From the NCBI GenBank assembly GCA_945900775.1, contig CAMDJP010000012.1, positions 1 through 61,243 of the forward strand: 61,243 nt of DNA, read 5' to 3'. This DNA comes from Akkermansia muciniphila. Lineage in GTDB: Bacteria > Verrucomicrobiota > Verrucomicrobiia > Limisphaerales > SIAT01. The first letter of the stretch is position 1, and every line of letters starts with the position of its first letter. The notes under the pieces were generated by a model, which saw only the letters and a program-made list of their open reading frames with translations, ran no database searches and was not told where the DNA came from. Both the position numbers and the translations under genes were made by a program. Shown here piece by piece: positions 1 to 8,948 of the stretch.

Positions 1-1
1 C

Positions 2-1606
2 GCCCAGAAGGTCGTCGAGAAGGTCAAACGACTCGTCCAGCCCGAGAAACGCATCCGCAAGGAGGTTATTATCAACGCGGAGTCGCTCGAGACCCGTGTC
101 GCCGTCCTCGAGGATAGCAAGCTCGAGGAATTCACCATCGAACGTAACAACGAGGAGCGCATCGTCCACAGTATCTTCAAGGGGCGAGTGAAAAATCTCG
201 AGGACCGCCTCGAGGCCGCCTTCGTCGACATCGGTTTCGAGAAGAACGCCTTCCTCCACTACTGGGATATCGTCCCCTCCAACCTCGATAGCGGCGTCGA
301 AATTGTCGAACGCGCCGTCAAGAAGCGCGACAAGCCGCGGATTACCAAGAAGGACATCCCCCGCCTCTATCCTCCGGGCAGCGACCTCATCATCCAGGTC
401 ACCAAGGGTCCCATCGGCACCAAAGGCCCCCGCGTCACCACGCACCTCGCCCTCCCCGGCCGCTACCTTGTTCTCCTTCCCAATTCCGATCAAAGCGGCG
501 TCTCGCGCAAAATCGAGGACATCGAGGAACGCCGCCGTCTCAAGGACATCGTCCGCAAGCTCACCATCCCCGACGGTATGGGTGTCATCATCCGCACCGC
601 CGGCGAGGGCCAGCAGGCCCGCTACTTCGTACGCGACCTCGCCATGCTCATCGAAGAATGGGAGCGCATCAAGGAGCGCATCGACAAACAACCCAGTGCT
701 ACCTGCGTCTTCCAGGAGCCCGACCTCATCGAGCGCACCGTCCGCGACTTCCTCACCGAAGACGTCGATAGCATCATCATCGACCATCCAAAGGAGTGCG
801 AACGGATGCGCGAACTCGTCGGCCGCATCTCCCGCCGCTCGAAAAACAAAGTCAGCCTCTACAGCGAGGCCCAGCCCGTCTTCGACCGCTACAACGTCTC
901 CAAGCAGCTCGAAATCGCCTTCTCACGCAAGGTCAACCTCAGGAGCGGTGGCTACCTCGTCATCGATGAAACCGAGGCCCTCGTCGCCATCGACGTCAAC
1001 ACCGGCTCCCACAAGGGTGGCAAAGATCAAGAATCCACCATCCTCCGCGTCAACCTCGAGGCCGCCGAGGAAATCTGCCGTCAGCTCCGCCTTCGCAATA
1101 TGGGCGGCCTCATCGTCCTCGACTACATCGATATGCGCTCCGGTCGCGACCGTCAGCAGGTCCACCAGCGCATGAAGGACGGCCTTCGCCGTGACAAGGC
1201 GAAGACTCACATCCTCCCCATCTCCCAACTCGGCCTCATGGAGATGACTCGTCAGCGCCACTCCGAGAGCGTCAGCGCCGCCGTTTACGACGATTGCTCC
1301 TACTGCAAAGGGCGTGGCAAAGTGAAGAGTGCCCTCTCCATGAGCGTCGAGATTCAGCGCAAGCTCGCCGAGGTCATGAAAAATCTGCGCGAACGCCACG
1401 AGCGCGACATGGACCTCCAGATTCGCATCGCCGTCAACCCCACCATCCTCGACCGTCTCCGCAAGGAGGACGAAAAGCTCCTCATCGAGATGGAGAAGAA
1501 GTTCTTCGGTAAGCTCTCCTTCCGCGCTGAACCGAGCTTCCACGCCGAGCAGTTCAAGATCATCAACGCCGCGACGAACGAGGACCTCGCCACCGCTGGC
1601 TTCTAA
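2..1606 (+). CDS. Ribonuclease E/G family protein (5' end outside window)
   Basis: Endoribonuclease of the RNase E/RNase G family, acting in mRNA decay and rRNA processing. The reading frame is open from base 2, so the gene begins upstream of the window; 534 residues are visible. The visible N-terminus carries the family pattern EVIINAESLETRVAVLED followed by an S1-type region ending in AAFVDIGFEKNAFLH. The catalytic DNase I-like region shows the metal-binding aspartates in AIDVNTGSHKGG and LDYIDM. CSYCKGRGKV matches the CPxC zinc-link used for oligomerisation. There is no long C-terminal scaffold as in E. coli RNase E, so the core resembles RNase G, although an unseen N-terminal extension is possible. 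A GTG at 188 would remove conserved residues and is not the start. A strong terminator follows at 1628-1660. Confidence 0.93.
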   Translation, partial: AQKVVEKVKRLVQPEKRIRKEVIINAESLETRVAVLEDSKLEEFTIERNNEERIVHSIFKGRVKNLEDRLEAAFVDIGFEKNAFLHYWDIVPSNLDSGVEIVERAVKKRDKPRITKKDIPRLYPPGSDLIIQVTKGPIGTKGPRVTTHLALPGRYLVLLPNSDQSGVSRKIEDIEERRRLKDIVRKLTIPDGMGVIIRTAGEGQQARYFVRDLAMLIEEWERIKERIDKQPSATCVFQEPDLIERTVRDFLTEDVDSIIIDHPKECERMRELVGRISRRSKNKVSLYSEAQPVFDRYNVSKQLEIAFSRKVNLRSGGYLVIDETEALVAIDVNTGSHKGGKDQESTILRVNLEAAEEICRQLRLRNMGGLIVLDYIDMRSGRDRQQVHQRMKDGLRRDKAKTHILPISQLGLMEMTRQRHSESVSAAVYDDCSYCKGRGKVKSALSMSVEIQRKLAEVMKNLRERHERDMDLQIRIAVNPTILDRLRKEDEKLLIEMEKKFFGKLSFRAEPSFHAEQFKIINAATNEDLATAGF

Positions 1607-1627
1607 CCCGACCAATCGCCACTTCAC

Positions 1628-1660
1628 AAAGCCCCGCCCACCAGCGGGGCTTTTTTCTTT
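1628..1660 (+). terminator. Rho-independent terminator after the RNase E/G gene
   Basis: The arms at 1628-1637 and 1644-1653 form a GC-rich stem with the loop CCACCA. The stem runs into the T-rich tract TTTTTTCTTT. It lies 22 bases after the stop codon of the ribonuclease gene. Confidence 0.9.
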
Positions 1661-1688
1661 CCACACCCACCCCAAGTCCATCCAATGA

Positions 1689-1904
1689 ATAAACAAAGCA
1701 GGCTTCCTCCGACTCCTCTCCATCGCGCTGCTCTGTCCTCTCTTCTTGGTCGGTTGCGCCAAGATGCAGCGGGACAAAGATGAGAAAACCATCCGTGCGC
1801 GTTATGCCGAGGGCGTCGCCGCCGTCTGTAAGGACGACTTCGCCACCTTCAAGAAAATCATCGACCCCGAATCCGGGAACAACGCGGCTGCGGGGTTGTC
1901 TTGA
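1689..1904 (+). pseudogene. Degraded small lipoprotein gene
   Basis: This frame encodes a clear lipoprotein leader, a hydrophobic stretch followed by the lipobox LVGC, then about 45 residues (from AKMQRDKDEKTIRARYAEG to a TGA at 1902). The frame has no start: an in-frame TGA at 1686-1688 overlaps an out-of-frame ATG at 1685. A single-base shift just after that ATG would join it to the lipoprotein frame. The protein also ends abruptly after a few dozen mature residues. The simplest reading is a frameshifted and probably truncated lipoprotein gene. A non-ATG start or an assembly error is also possible. No family was recognised. Confidence 0.45.
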
Positions 1905-1925
1905 AATGGATTAGAGGCAGCACAA

Positions 1926-1962
1926 ACGCCCCGGCCGCATCTCTGCGACTGGGGCGTCTTTT
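1926..1962 (+). terminator. Possible terminator after the lipoprotein remnant
   Basis: ACGCCCC (1926-1932) pairs with GGGGCGT (1951-1957) around an 18-base loop, followed by CTTTT. It sits between the plus-strand remnant and the 3' end of icd on the minus strand. The T tract favours the plus strand. Confidence 0.5.
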
Positions 1963-1991
1963 CTAAAGACGGCCTGTCCGTCGAAAAAGTC

Positions 1992-3347
1992 CTACATATG
2001 GTCGATCATGTTGTCTCCGAAGGCGGAGCACTTGATCTCGGTCGCGCCATCCATGAGGCGTGCGAAGTCGTAGGTGACGCGCTTGCTGGCGATCGCGCCG
2101 TTGAGGCCTTTGATGATGAGGTCGGCGGCTTCCACCCAGCCGAGGTGGCGCAGCATCATCTCTCCGGACAGGACGACAGAGCCGGGGTTGACGACGTCTT
2201 TGCCCGCATACTTGGGCGCGGTGCCATGCGTGGCCTCGAAGATGGCGTGGCCGGTGACGTAGTTGATGTTTCCGCCGGGGGCGATGCCGATGCCGCCGAC
2301 CTGCGCCGCTAGGGCGTCGGAAAGGTAGTCGCCGTTGAGATTGAGCGTAGCGATGACATCGAAGCTCTCCGGACGCGTGAGCACCTGCTGGAGAGCGATG
2401 TCGGCAATGGAGTCCTTGATGAGAATGCGTCCAGCCGCGAGGGCCGCGTTCTGCTCAGCGTCAGCGGCCTCTTCGCCCTTTTCCTTCTTGGTACGGGCGT
2501 GCTGGGACCAAGTGTAGACCTTGTCGCCGAAGATCCGCTCGGCGGCGCTGTAGGCCCAGTCGCGGAAGGCGCCCTCGGTGAACTTCATGATGTTCCCCTT
2601 GTGCACGATGGTGACGCTCTTACGCTTCTCGCGCAGGGCGTATTCCACGGCGGCCTTCATCAATCGGATGGTGCCGACGGCGGAGACGGGCTTGATGCCG
2701 AGGCCCACTTCAACGGGCGGAGCACCGTGTGACGCCGCCGCGCGCCCCATGTAATCGGCGATCTTCTCCTGCGTGCCGAAGCGAATCTTCTCAAAGTCCT
2801 TGGGGAAGTTCGTCTTGATGAACTCGAGCAACTTCGCCGCCTCGGGCGTCCCGCCCTTGTACTCAATGCCGGCGTAGATATCCTCGGTGTTCTCTCGGAA
2901 GATCGTCATGTTTACCTTCTCCGGGTGCTTCACCGGGCTCGGCACGCCACTGAAGTACTGCACCGGACGCAGGCAGACGTAGAGATCGAGCATCTGGCGC
3001 AGCGCAACGTTGAGAGAACGGATGCCGCCGCCGACGGGCGTGGTGAGCGGACCCTTGATGCCGACGAGAAACTCGCGGAAAGCCTCCACGGTGTCGTCAG
3101 GCAGCCAGTTGTTGAAACGCTTGAAGCTCTCCTCGCCGGCGTAGACCTCCATCCACGCGATCTTGCGCTTGCCGCCGTAGGCCTTCTCCACCGCGGTGTC
3201 GAGCACGCGCACACTCGCGGCCCAGATGTCCGGCCCGGTGCCGTCGCCGCGGATAAATGGGATGATGGGATTCTCGGGGACGCTGAGCTTGCCGCTCTGG
3301 ATGCTAATCTTGGAGCCGGCGGAAACGGTGCACGTGGTGTAGGGCAT
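1992..3347 (-). CDS. icd: Isocitrate dehydrogenase, NADP-dependent
   Basis: TCA-cycle enzyme oxidising isocitrate to 2-oxoglutarate with NADP+. The 451-residue protein follows the E. coli Icd fold. Substrate-binding residues are visible as S111, N113 and R117 (in RSLNVALRQ), R127 and R151 (in FREN), each two less than the E. coli numbers. The cofactor loop [11 protein letters not shown] (about 374-384) has the Lys-Tyr pair typical of NADP+ rather than NAD+ enzymes. The protein is about 35 residues longer than E. coli Icd, partly through a charged insertion ([14 protein letters not shown]) near residue 290. It lies 41 bases downstream of dxs on the same strand and may be co-transcribed with it. 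Confidence 0.95.
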   Translation of the reverse strand: MPYTTCTVSAGSKISIQSGKLSVPENPIIPFIRGDGTGPDIWAASVRVLDTAVEKAYGGKRKIAWMEVYAGEESFKRFNNWLPDDTVEAFREFLVGIKGPLTTPVGGGIRSLNVALRQMLDLYVCLRPVQYFSGVPSPVKHPEKVNMTIFRENTEDIYAGIEYKGGTPEAAKLLEFIKTNFPKDFEKIRFGTQEKIADYMGRAAASHGAPPVEVGLGIKPVSAVGTIRLMKAAVEYALREKRKSVTIVHKGNIMKFTEGAFRDWAYSAAERIFGDKVYTWSQHARTKKEKGEEAADAEQNAALAAGRILIKDSIADIALQQVLTRPESFDVIATLNLNGDYLSDALAAQVGGIGIAPGGNINYVTGHAIFEATHGTAPKYAGKDVVNPGSVVLSGEMMLRHLGWVEAADLIIKGLNGAIASKRVTYDFARLMDGATEIKCSAFGDNMIDHM

Positions 3348-3388
3348 TGGTTGGGTGATGATTAAAGATTAACCGTCAATCGAGCTAC

Positions 3389-5383
3389 TCACGCTTGGAT
3401 CGATTTGCGTGGCTCAGCTGCAGCCGTAGAAACAAGAACTTCGCGCACCTGCTTCACCGCGTTCGCAGCAGTCAGTCCGTGCTTCTCACGCAGGTAATCG
3501 ACAGTGCTAGCGTGTTCGACGAAAATATCAGGCCAGCCGATGCGGACGAGTGGCGTAGTGATGCGCTTCTCGCTGAACGACTCCAGCACAGCCGCGCCGT
3601 AGCCACCCATCAGCGCGTGGTCCTCGAGCGTGACGACGACATCCGCGGCCTTGCCGAAGAACTCGTGACAGGCGGCATCGATTGGTTTGAAGAAACGGGC
3701 GTTTATGATAGCAACGTCCGCCTCGGCGCCGAGTTGTTCGGCAATCTGCTGCGCCATCTTCTGCATCGGTCCGAGCGCGAACACGGCGACCTTCGGGCGA
3801 CCGGGCGTCGCAAAATTCCGCACCACCTCGGCCTTGCCCACTTCGAGCAGCGCGGGTTGGTCCTTCACCGCCACACCTTCACCGGCGCCGCGGGGGTAGC
3901 GGATGAACGTAGGATGCTTCGTGAGGCTCGCCGTGAACATCATGTCGGCCAATTCGTCCTCGTTCTTCGGCGACATGCCAATCACGTTCGGCAGGCAACG
4001 CAGATAGGCGATGTCGAAGAGACCGTGGTGCGTAGGGCCGTCGTTGGCCGAGAGGCCCGCGCGGTCCATACAGAAAATCACCGGCAAATCCTGTAGGCAG
4101 ACGTCGTGGTGAATGCAGTCATAAGCGCGCTGGAGGAAACTGGAATAGATGGCGCAGACGGGATGGAAACCCATCGTCGCCATGCCAGCGGCGAAGATGA
4201 CGGCGTGTTCCTCGGCGATGCCCACGTCGTAATAGCGCTGCGGCAGCGCCTTTTCGAGCGCCTTCAAACCAGTACCGCTCGGCATCGCAGCAGTGATGCC
4301 GACGATCGAGGTATCGCGCTGGCAGAGCTTCACCATCGTATCGCCAAAGACGTCCTGATAATTCACCGGCGTGCCGGGCTTCACGGGCGGCGTCGCACCG
4401 GTCTGCGCGTCGTACGGGCCGAGGCCGTGGAACTTCTCGGGCTGCTTGAGCGCGGCCTCAAAACCCTTGCCCTTCTTCGTGAGGACATGGATGACGACCG
4501 GTTGTTCGCTGGTCTTGGCGAACTCGAGCGTGCTGATGACGAGCGGCAAATCATGCCCATCGATGGGGCCGAGATACCGGATGCCAAACTCCTCGAAGAT
4601 GAGGCTCGAACCGTGACCGCCGCGGCCGTCGCCGCCAACGGCACCGGAAGATGCTTCGTTTTGTCTGAGCGACACCTCCGAGACAATTCCCTTGATGACT
4701 TCCTCAGCCTTGTGGCCGAGCTTGAGAGCCAACTCGCCCTGCGGCAGACGCTTGATCCAGTTCGCGAAATCTTTGTGAAGCTGGTTGTAGCGAGGATTCG
4801 TGATGAGCTTGTTGAGATAAGCCGAGATGGCGCCGACGTTCTTGGCGATGCTCCACTCGTTATCATTGAGGATGCCGATGAACTTTTTCGTCGTATGCCC
4901 GATATTGTTCAGCGCCTCGAAGGAAATGCCGTTGGTCAACGCCGCGTCACCGAAGATGCAGACCACATGTTCGCCGCTCTGGCGTTGGTCGCGCGCGGCG
5001 CACATGCCGAGCGCGGCGGAGAGCGCCGTGCCCGCGTGACCTGCACCGTAGCAGTCGTGCTCGCTCTCGGTGCGCAGGGCGAAGCCGTTCAGACCACCGG
5101 TCGTGCGCATCGTATGGAATCGGTCCTTGCGCCCCGTGAGCAGCTTGTGAACGTACACCTGATGGCTCACGTCCCATACGAACTTGTCCCGTGGCGTACT
5201 GAAGACGCGGTGCAGCGCGATGGTGAGCTCCACCACACCGAGGTTAGGGCCGAGGTGACCTCCCGTCTTGGCGAGCTTGTTGATCAACTCCGCGCGAATC
5301 TCCGCGGCGAGTTGGCCCAGTTGGTCTGGCGTCAGTTTCTTGACGTGTTCTGGGTGGTCCACCATGTCGAGGTAACGGCTCAT
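3389..5383 (-). CDS. dxs: 1-deoxy-D-xylulose-5-phosphate synthase
   Basis: Thiamine-diphosphate enzyme that condenses pyruvate with glyceraldehyde 3-phosphate, the first step of the MEP isoprenoid pathway. The 664-residue length is close to the family norm of about 620, with a glycine-rich insertion (about residues 240-262) before FEEFGIRYLGPIDGHD. The ThDP motif reads GDAALTNGISFEALNN followed by NDNEWSI. The catalytic glutamate lies in AEEHAVIFAAGMA, and the transketolase-like domain has DRAGLSANDGPTHHG. Some usually constant positions differ from the E. coli enzyme, for example DVSHQVY for DVGHQAY. The gene lies 88 bases downstream of xseB and 41 bases upstream of icd; xseB-dxs adjacency is common in bacteria. 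Confidence 0.94.
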   Translation of the reverse strand: MSRYLDMVDHPEHVKKLTPDQLGQLAAEIRAELINKLAKTGGHLGPNLGVVELTIALHRVFSTPRDKFVWDVSHQVYVHKLLTGRKDRFHTMRTTGGLNGFALRTESEHDCYGAGHAGTALSAALGMCAARDQRQSGEHVVCIFGDAALTNGISFEALNNIGHTTKKFIGILNDNEWSIAKNVGAISAYLNKLITNPRYNQLHKDFANWIKRLPQGELALKLGHKAEEVIKGIVSEVSLRQNEASSGAVGGDGRGGHGSSLIFEEFGIRYLGPIDGHDLPLVISTLEFAKTSEQPVVIHVLTKKGKGFEAALKQPEKFHGLGPYDAQTGATPPVKPGTPVNYQDVFGDTMVKLCQRDTSIVGITAAMPSGTGLKALEKALPQRYYDVGIAEEHAVIFAAGMATMGFHPVCAIYSSFLQRAYDCIHHDVCLQDLPVIFCMDRAGLSANDGPTHHGLFDIAYLRCLPNVIGMSPKNEDELADMMFTASLTKHPTFIRYPRGAGEGVAVKDQPALLEVGKAEVVRNFATPGRPKVAVFALGPMQKMAQQIAEQLGAEADVAIINARFFKPIDAACHEFFGKAADVVVTLEDHALMGGYGAAVLESFSEKRITTPLVRIGWPDIFVEHASTVDYLREKHGLTAANAVKQVREVLVSTAAAEPRKSIQA

Positions 5384-5471
5384 AAAATCTTGGTTGCGAC
5401 TCGGCGCATAGGGTTAATCTAGCGCAAAACGGGGGCGAACGGAAAGTTGAAAATATGGCGTAACGCCGCTC

Positions 5472-5735
5472 TCACGTCTCATCGCCCGGCGTCTCGAGCG
5501 GCTTGATTTTGAACTCACCGGCGGCGCTCTTCTCAAGTTGCGCGATCTTCAACTCGGCCTCGGAGAGCTTCTCTTGGCATAGCTTCGCCAATCGCGTGCC
5601 TTCTTCGAAGCGCGTCAGCAGCTTCTCCAGTGGCAGGTCCTCCGACTCCATCTCCTCCACAATCCCCTCGAGCTTGTGAAGTGCCTCCTCAAAAGGAACC
5701 TCGCCGCCCGTGGCATTTTTGGACGATTTTGACAT
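5472..5735 (-). CDS. xseB: Exodeoxyribonuclease VII small subunit
   Basis: Small subunit of ExoVII, which degrades single-stranded DNA with the large subunit XseA (encoded separately at 8949-10349). The 87-residue protein has the family core VPFEEALHKLEGIVEEMES followed by a helix with LPLEKLLTRFEEG. The ATG at 5733-5735 is chosen because the family starts close to this point. The frame stays open to 5849, but the extra 38 residues are unlike XseB and would run into the divergent gene at 5848. AAGGG lies just upstream of the chosen start. Confidence 0.9.
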   Translation of the reverse strand: MSKSSKNATGGEVPFEEALHKLEGIVEEMESEDLPLEKLLTRFEEGTRLAKLCQEKLSEAELKIAQLEKSAAGEFKIKPLETPGDET

Positions 5736-5847
5736 ATCCCTTACACTAGGCAAAAGGGCTCCGCTCCGTCCAGTCCAGAGAAGGCAACTTTGGCTTCCGT
5801 TGCGCGCTCTGTTTTGCTGAACTAGAGGAACGAAAGTAATCGCTCGC

Positions 5848-6912
5848 ATGCATCACGTTCGCCTCATCGTCTGCCTCTGCCTCCTCGCCGGCGCAGCCGC
5901 GCAGCACGCACAGGGTCAAGTGACCCCGGCCAATCCGCTGCCCTACATTCGCCTCGGCACGAACGACGCGAGCGTCGTGCAGCTTGAGATTGTTGCGCGC
6001 AAGTTCGTCTCCGCTCAGGAGGGCCGACCGGTCATCTGGCTCAGCGCCGTCTCGCATATCGGCGAGACCAACTATTACCGCGCATTGCAGAAGCATTTGG
6101 ACGCGCAGGAGCTCGTCCTCTTCGAAGGCATCGGCGGTGAAGAGATGAAACGCGCCGAGCGCGCCACCAAGAACGCCTCACCCTCGACCAACGGCGTCAC
6201 TCCTAATTCTGCGAACGCCACCAAAAAATCCGAGCTCTCCTCGCTCCAGACCGCGATGGCCCAGGCCCTCGGTCTTGTCTTCCAGCTCGACATCGTCGAC
6301 TACGACCGCGCCCATTTTCGCAACAGCGACATCTCCGTGGCGGCGCTGCAGAAACTCATCGGCAGCACGAACTCCGTCGCCAGGACGAACCCCAACGCGC
6401 CGCCCGCCAAAGGTGAGTCTGCGAATGACGAACTCCAGAAGCTCTTGAAGATGATGGATAGCTCCTCCGCGCAGGGCGCGCTTTTCCAGAGTCTCTTCCA
6501 ATTCATCGGCGCCAATCCACGCCTTCGCGGCGTCGTCAAACTCGCCCTCATCGAAATCCTCGCTCAACTGCGGGGCGACATCACCCAAGCACGCGGCCTT
6601 CCGCCCGAGATGCAGCGGCTCTTCCGTATTCTGATTGAGAAACGAAACGAGGCCGTGCTCGTCGACCTCAAAGCCGAGCTCGCACGCCACTCGCCGGCTA
6701 AGACGATCTCGCTCTTTTACGGGGCGGCGCATATGAACGACTTCGAGCGCCAACTCCGCGCGCTCGGTTATCGGCCGGACGCGGAGCTTTGGCTCCCCGC
6801 CTTCACGCTCGACCTCGAGCAGGCCGGCGTCACCGCCTTCGAGCTCGGCCTCGTCCGGACGATGGTCCGGATGCAGATGCAGAAGATGTTCCCCAACGAG
6901 AAACCCGACTGA
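5848..6912 (+). CDS. Secreted TraB/PrgY-like protein
   Basis: A 354-residue protein with an N-terminal signal peptide (hydrophobic residues 5-20, likely cleavage near AQG). The core resembles the TraB/TIKI/GumN superfamily: SHIGETNYY at 69-77, LVLFEGI at 89-95, RNEAVLVDL in the middle and FYGAAHM at 290-296. These correspond to the conserved H, E, R and second H that are thought to bind metal in TIKI-type proteins. Residues 105-125 and 175-195 are low-complexity Ser/Asn/Thr/Pro-rich insertions. It is divergent from xseB with about 110 bases between them. Protease activity is known only for some members of the superfamily, so the biochemical role here is open. Confidence 0.68.
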   Translation: MHHVRLIVCLCLLAGAAAQHAQGQVTPANPLPYIRLGTNDASVVQLEIVARKFVSAQEGRPVIWLSAVSHIGETNYYRALQKHLDAQELVLFEGIGGEEMKRAERATKNASPSTNGVTPNSANATKKSELSSLQTAMAQALGLVFQLDIVDYDRAHFRNSDISVAALQKLIGSTNSVARTNPNAPPAKGESANDELQKLLKMMDSSSAQGALFQSLFQFIGANPRLRGVVKLALIEILAQLRGDITQARGLPPEMQRLFRILIEKRNEAVLVDLKAELARHSPAKTISLFYGAAHMNDFERQLRALGYRPDAELWLPAFTLDLEQAGVTAFELGLVRTMVRMQMQKMFPNEKPD

Positions 6913-6938
6913 GGATACGGACGAAAAACTTCTAAGCG

Positions 6939-8195
6939 TCAGGAACGGTAACGACCAAACAGCCGCCGATCATCGCGCGAAGCGCCCCCTTCGTGCCGCT
7001 GCTGCGGATAGATTTGCGAAGAGCCACCCTGCCTCGACTGCGCGCCTTGCGCCTGAGGCCTCGGCGCGGTGGTCGCGTAGTCGAATCCCTCCGCCTGCTT
7101 GCGCACGATACCGCGCCCGATGAATCGCTCAAGCGTGCGCAACTCCGCGCGGTCGTCCGGCGTCACGAAGCTGATTGCATCGCCCACCGCCTGCGCGCGA
7201 CCCGTACGGCCGATACGGTGCACGTAGTCCTCCGCGTGCATCGGGAAATCGTAGTTCACCACGTGCGAAATGCCGTCCACATCTATGCCACGCGCAGCGA
7301 TGTCGGTCGCCACCAACACGCGCACCGTGCCGTTCTTGAAGTCCTTCAATGCCCGAAGACGCTGGTTCTGCGAACGGTTTGAGTGCAGCGTCGCCGTCTT
7401 GATTCCGGCCTGCTCGAGCCTGCGCGCAATCTTGTCCGCACCGTGCTTGGTACGTGAGAACACCAGCACCATCTCCATGTCCGGACCGCGCAGCAGATGC
7501 ACTAGTAGCGACTGCTTCAGATGCTGCGGCACCTCGTACACGAACTGCGTGACGGTCTCCGCCGGGTTCGCGCGCCGTCCAATCTGCACCACCTTCGGCG
7601 CGCGCTGGAACTCGTGCGTCAACGCCTCAATCTCCTTCGACAACGTCGCGGAGAAGAGCAACGTCTGTCGCTTAGCCGGCAGTGCGCCAATGATTTGGCG
7701 GATGGACGGCAAGAAGCCCATGTCGAGCATCCGGTCCGCCTCGTCGAGAACGAGGTACTGCAGGCCAGAAAAATTGGCGCATCGCTGACCCATCAAATCG
7801 AGCAACCGGCCAGGCGTCGCGATGACGATGTCCACGCCGGAGCGCAGCGCTTGGATCTGTGGGCGTTCGCCCACGCCGCCGAAGACCGTCGCCACGTCCA
7901 ATGGCAGGTACCGAGCGTAAGCTGAAACGTTCTCCTCAATCTGCACAACCAACTCCCTCGTCGGCGCGAGAACCAGCGTGCGCGTACCGCGGCGTGGCGT
8001 GGCCTCCATCCGCGAGAGGATCGGCAGGGTGAACGCCGCCGTCTTCCCCGTACCCGTCTGGGCGATGCCGATGAGGTCGTGGCCGGCGAGTATCTGCGGA
8101 ATCGCTGCCGTTTGGATCGGCGTCGGTTCCGTGTAACCAGCTTCCTGCACCGCTTTGAAAAGATTCGGGCCTAGGCCCAATGCGCGAAATGGCAT
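6939..8195 (-). CDS. rhlE: DEAD-box RNA helicase, RhlE-like
   Basis: ATP-dependent RNA helicase of the DEAD-box family. All motifs are present in order: Q motif PTPIQ, motif I AQTGTGKT (45-52), Ia PTREL, Ib TPGR, II DEAD (151-154), III SAT (182-184), IV LVFSRTK, V ATDIAARGID and VI HRIGRTGR (326-333). The roughly 70-residue C-terminal tail is basic and Gln/Arg/Gly-rich, as in RhlE proteins. It lies about 130 bases downstream of a glycine-rich RRM protein on the same strand, separated by a terminator. The pairing suggests a shared role in RNA remodelling, perhaps at low temperature. Confidence 0.9.
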   Translation of the reverse strand: MPFRALGLGPNLFKAVQEAGYTEPTPIQTAAIPQILAGHDLIGIAQTGTGKTAAFTLPILSRMEATPRRGTRTLVLAPTRELVVQIEENVSAYARYLPLDVATVFGGVGERPQIQALRSGVDIVIATPGRLLDLMGQRCANFSGLQYLVLDEADRMLDMGFLPSIRQIIGALPAKRQTLLFSATLSKEIEALTHEFQRAPKVVQIGRRANPAETVTQFVYEVPQHLKQSLLVHLLRGPDMEMVLVFSRTKHGADKIARRLEQAGIKTATLHSNRSQNQRLRALKDFKNGTVRVLVATDIAARGIDVDGISHVVNYDFPMHAEDYVHRIGRTGRAQAVGDAISFVTPDDRAELRTLERFIGRGIVRKQAEGFDYATTAPRPQAQGAQSRQGGSSQIYPQQRHEGGASRDDRRLFGRYRS

Positions 8196-8270
8196 AGATG
8201 TTCAGTATGAGACCGGAATAGGCGCCAAGACACGCTTAATCGGACAAGCCAGCGAAGGAGATGATGAGGC

Positions 8271-8309
8271 AAAAGAAAAAGGCGAGGCCCAGTTTCCTAG
8301 GCCCCGCCT
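8271..8309 (-). terminator. Rho-independent terminator after the RRM gene
   Basis: On the minus strand AGGCGGGGCC (8309-8300) pairs with GGCCTCGCCT (8289-8280) around a ten-base loop, followed by the U-rich run from 8280 to 8271. It lies just after the RRM gene and before the helicase gene. Confidence 0.85.
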
Positions 8310-8328
8310 CTGAAAAGAGGGTCAACTC

Positions 8329-8742
8329 TTAGTAGCGATCGCGGCCACCGCCGCCGCCGCCGCCGCCGCCGTAACCACGGCCGCCGCCGCCGCCACCGCC
8401 ACCACCGCCGCCGCCGTAACCACGGCCGCCACCGCCACCGCCGCCGCCGCCGTAACCACGACCGCCGCCGCCGCCGCCGCCGCCCGGACGCTCTTCACGA
8501 GGACGAGCGACGTTGACAGTCAGGGCGCGACCGTCCACCTGGGCGCCGTTCAGCGCTTGGATGGCCTTTTCGGCCTCTTCGGGGGTGCTCATTGTGACGA
8601 AACCGAAACCACGGGGACGGCCGGTCATCCGGTCCATCATCAGGTTGGCTTCGACAACCGTGCCGTGCGCCGCAAAGGCGTCCTGCAGGTCGTTTTCGGT
8701 GGTGTTGAAGGAAAGATTTCCTACAAACAATTTTGTGCTCAT
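8329..8742 (-). CDS. RRM-domain RNA-binding protein with glycine-rich tail
   Basis: A 137-residue protein with one RNA-recognition motif, RNP2 LFVGNL at 5-10 and RNP1 RGFGFVT at 44-50. It is followed after residue 85 by a tail made almost wholly of Gly with periodic Arg-Gly-Tyr. Such RRM plus RGG/Gly-rich proteins occur in cyanobacteria, PVC bacteria and proteobacteria as putative RNA chaperones, often cold-inducible. The tail is built from three imperfect copies of a block RGYGG followed by a run of Gly. The DNA encoding it is a long run of near-identical GGC/GGT codons, so length variation by slippage is likely. It has its own terminator. Confidence 0.92.
   Translation of the reverse strand: MSTKLFVGNLSFNTTENDLQDAFAAHGTVVEANLMMDRMTGRPRGFGFVTMSTPEEAEKAIQALNGAQVDGRALTVNVARPREERPGGGGGGGGRGYGGGGGGGGGRGYGGGGGGGGGGGGRGYGGGGGGGGGRDRY
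8338..8484. repeat. GCC/GGC low-complexity tract encoding the Gly-rich tail
   Basis: About 145 bases of nearly uninterrupted (GCC)n-type triplets, broken by three copies of GTAACCACG that encode RGY. It is in frame with the RRM gene. Repeat purity makes replication slippage and assembly collapse plausible. Confidence 0.85.
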
Positions 8743-8948
8743 GTGATGCTTTCTACTGTCCGACTATCGCTGATCTCACCAGACTGTTCCCGACTATCGG
8801 GTTTCAAAATCATCACTGAACCAAGTTCACCTGAAGATCTTCCATGCCGTGGGTTAGACTAGCCATCTAACAGTTTTCCCAATATGACTGCTTCTGGAAA
8901 AATGACAACATTTATCTTGCGCATAGTCGAGAGGCTCTCTCCAAGCCC

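Noticed and set aside
923..1792. Long open frame antisense to the RNase E/G gene
   Set aside because: It lies opposite well-supported coding sequence with strong codon bias and has no recognisable domain. GC-rich third positions create such frames.
4106..5422. 438-codon open frame antisense to dxs
   Set aside because: dxs motifs are unmistakable on the other strand, and the antisense product has no family features.
5736..5849. Longer xseB start at 5849
   Set aside because: The added N-terminal 38 residues are unlike XseB and overlap the start of the divergent gene.
8338..8484. Candidate CRISPR-like repeat array
   Set aside because: The repeats are codon triplets of a glycine tail in frame with an RRM domain; there are no spacers or cas genes.
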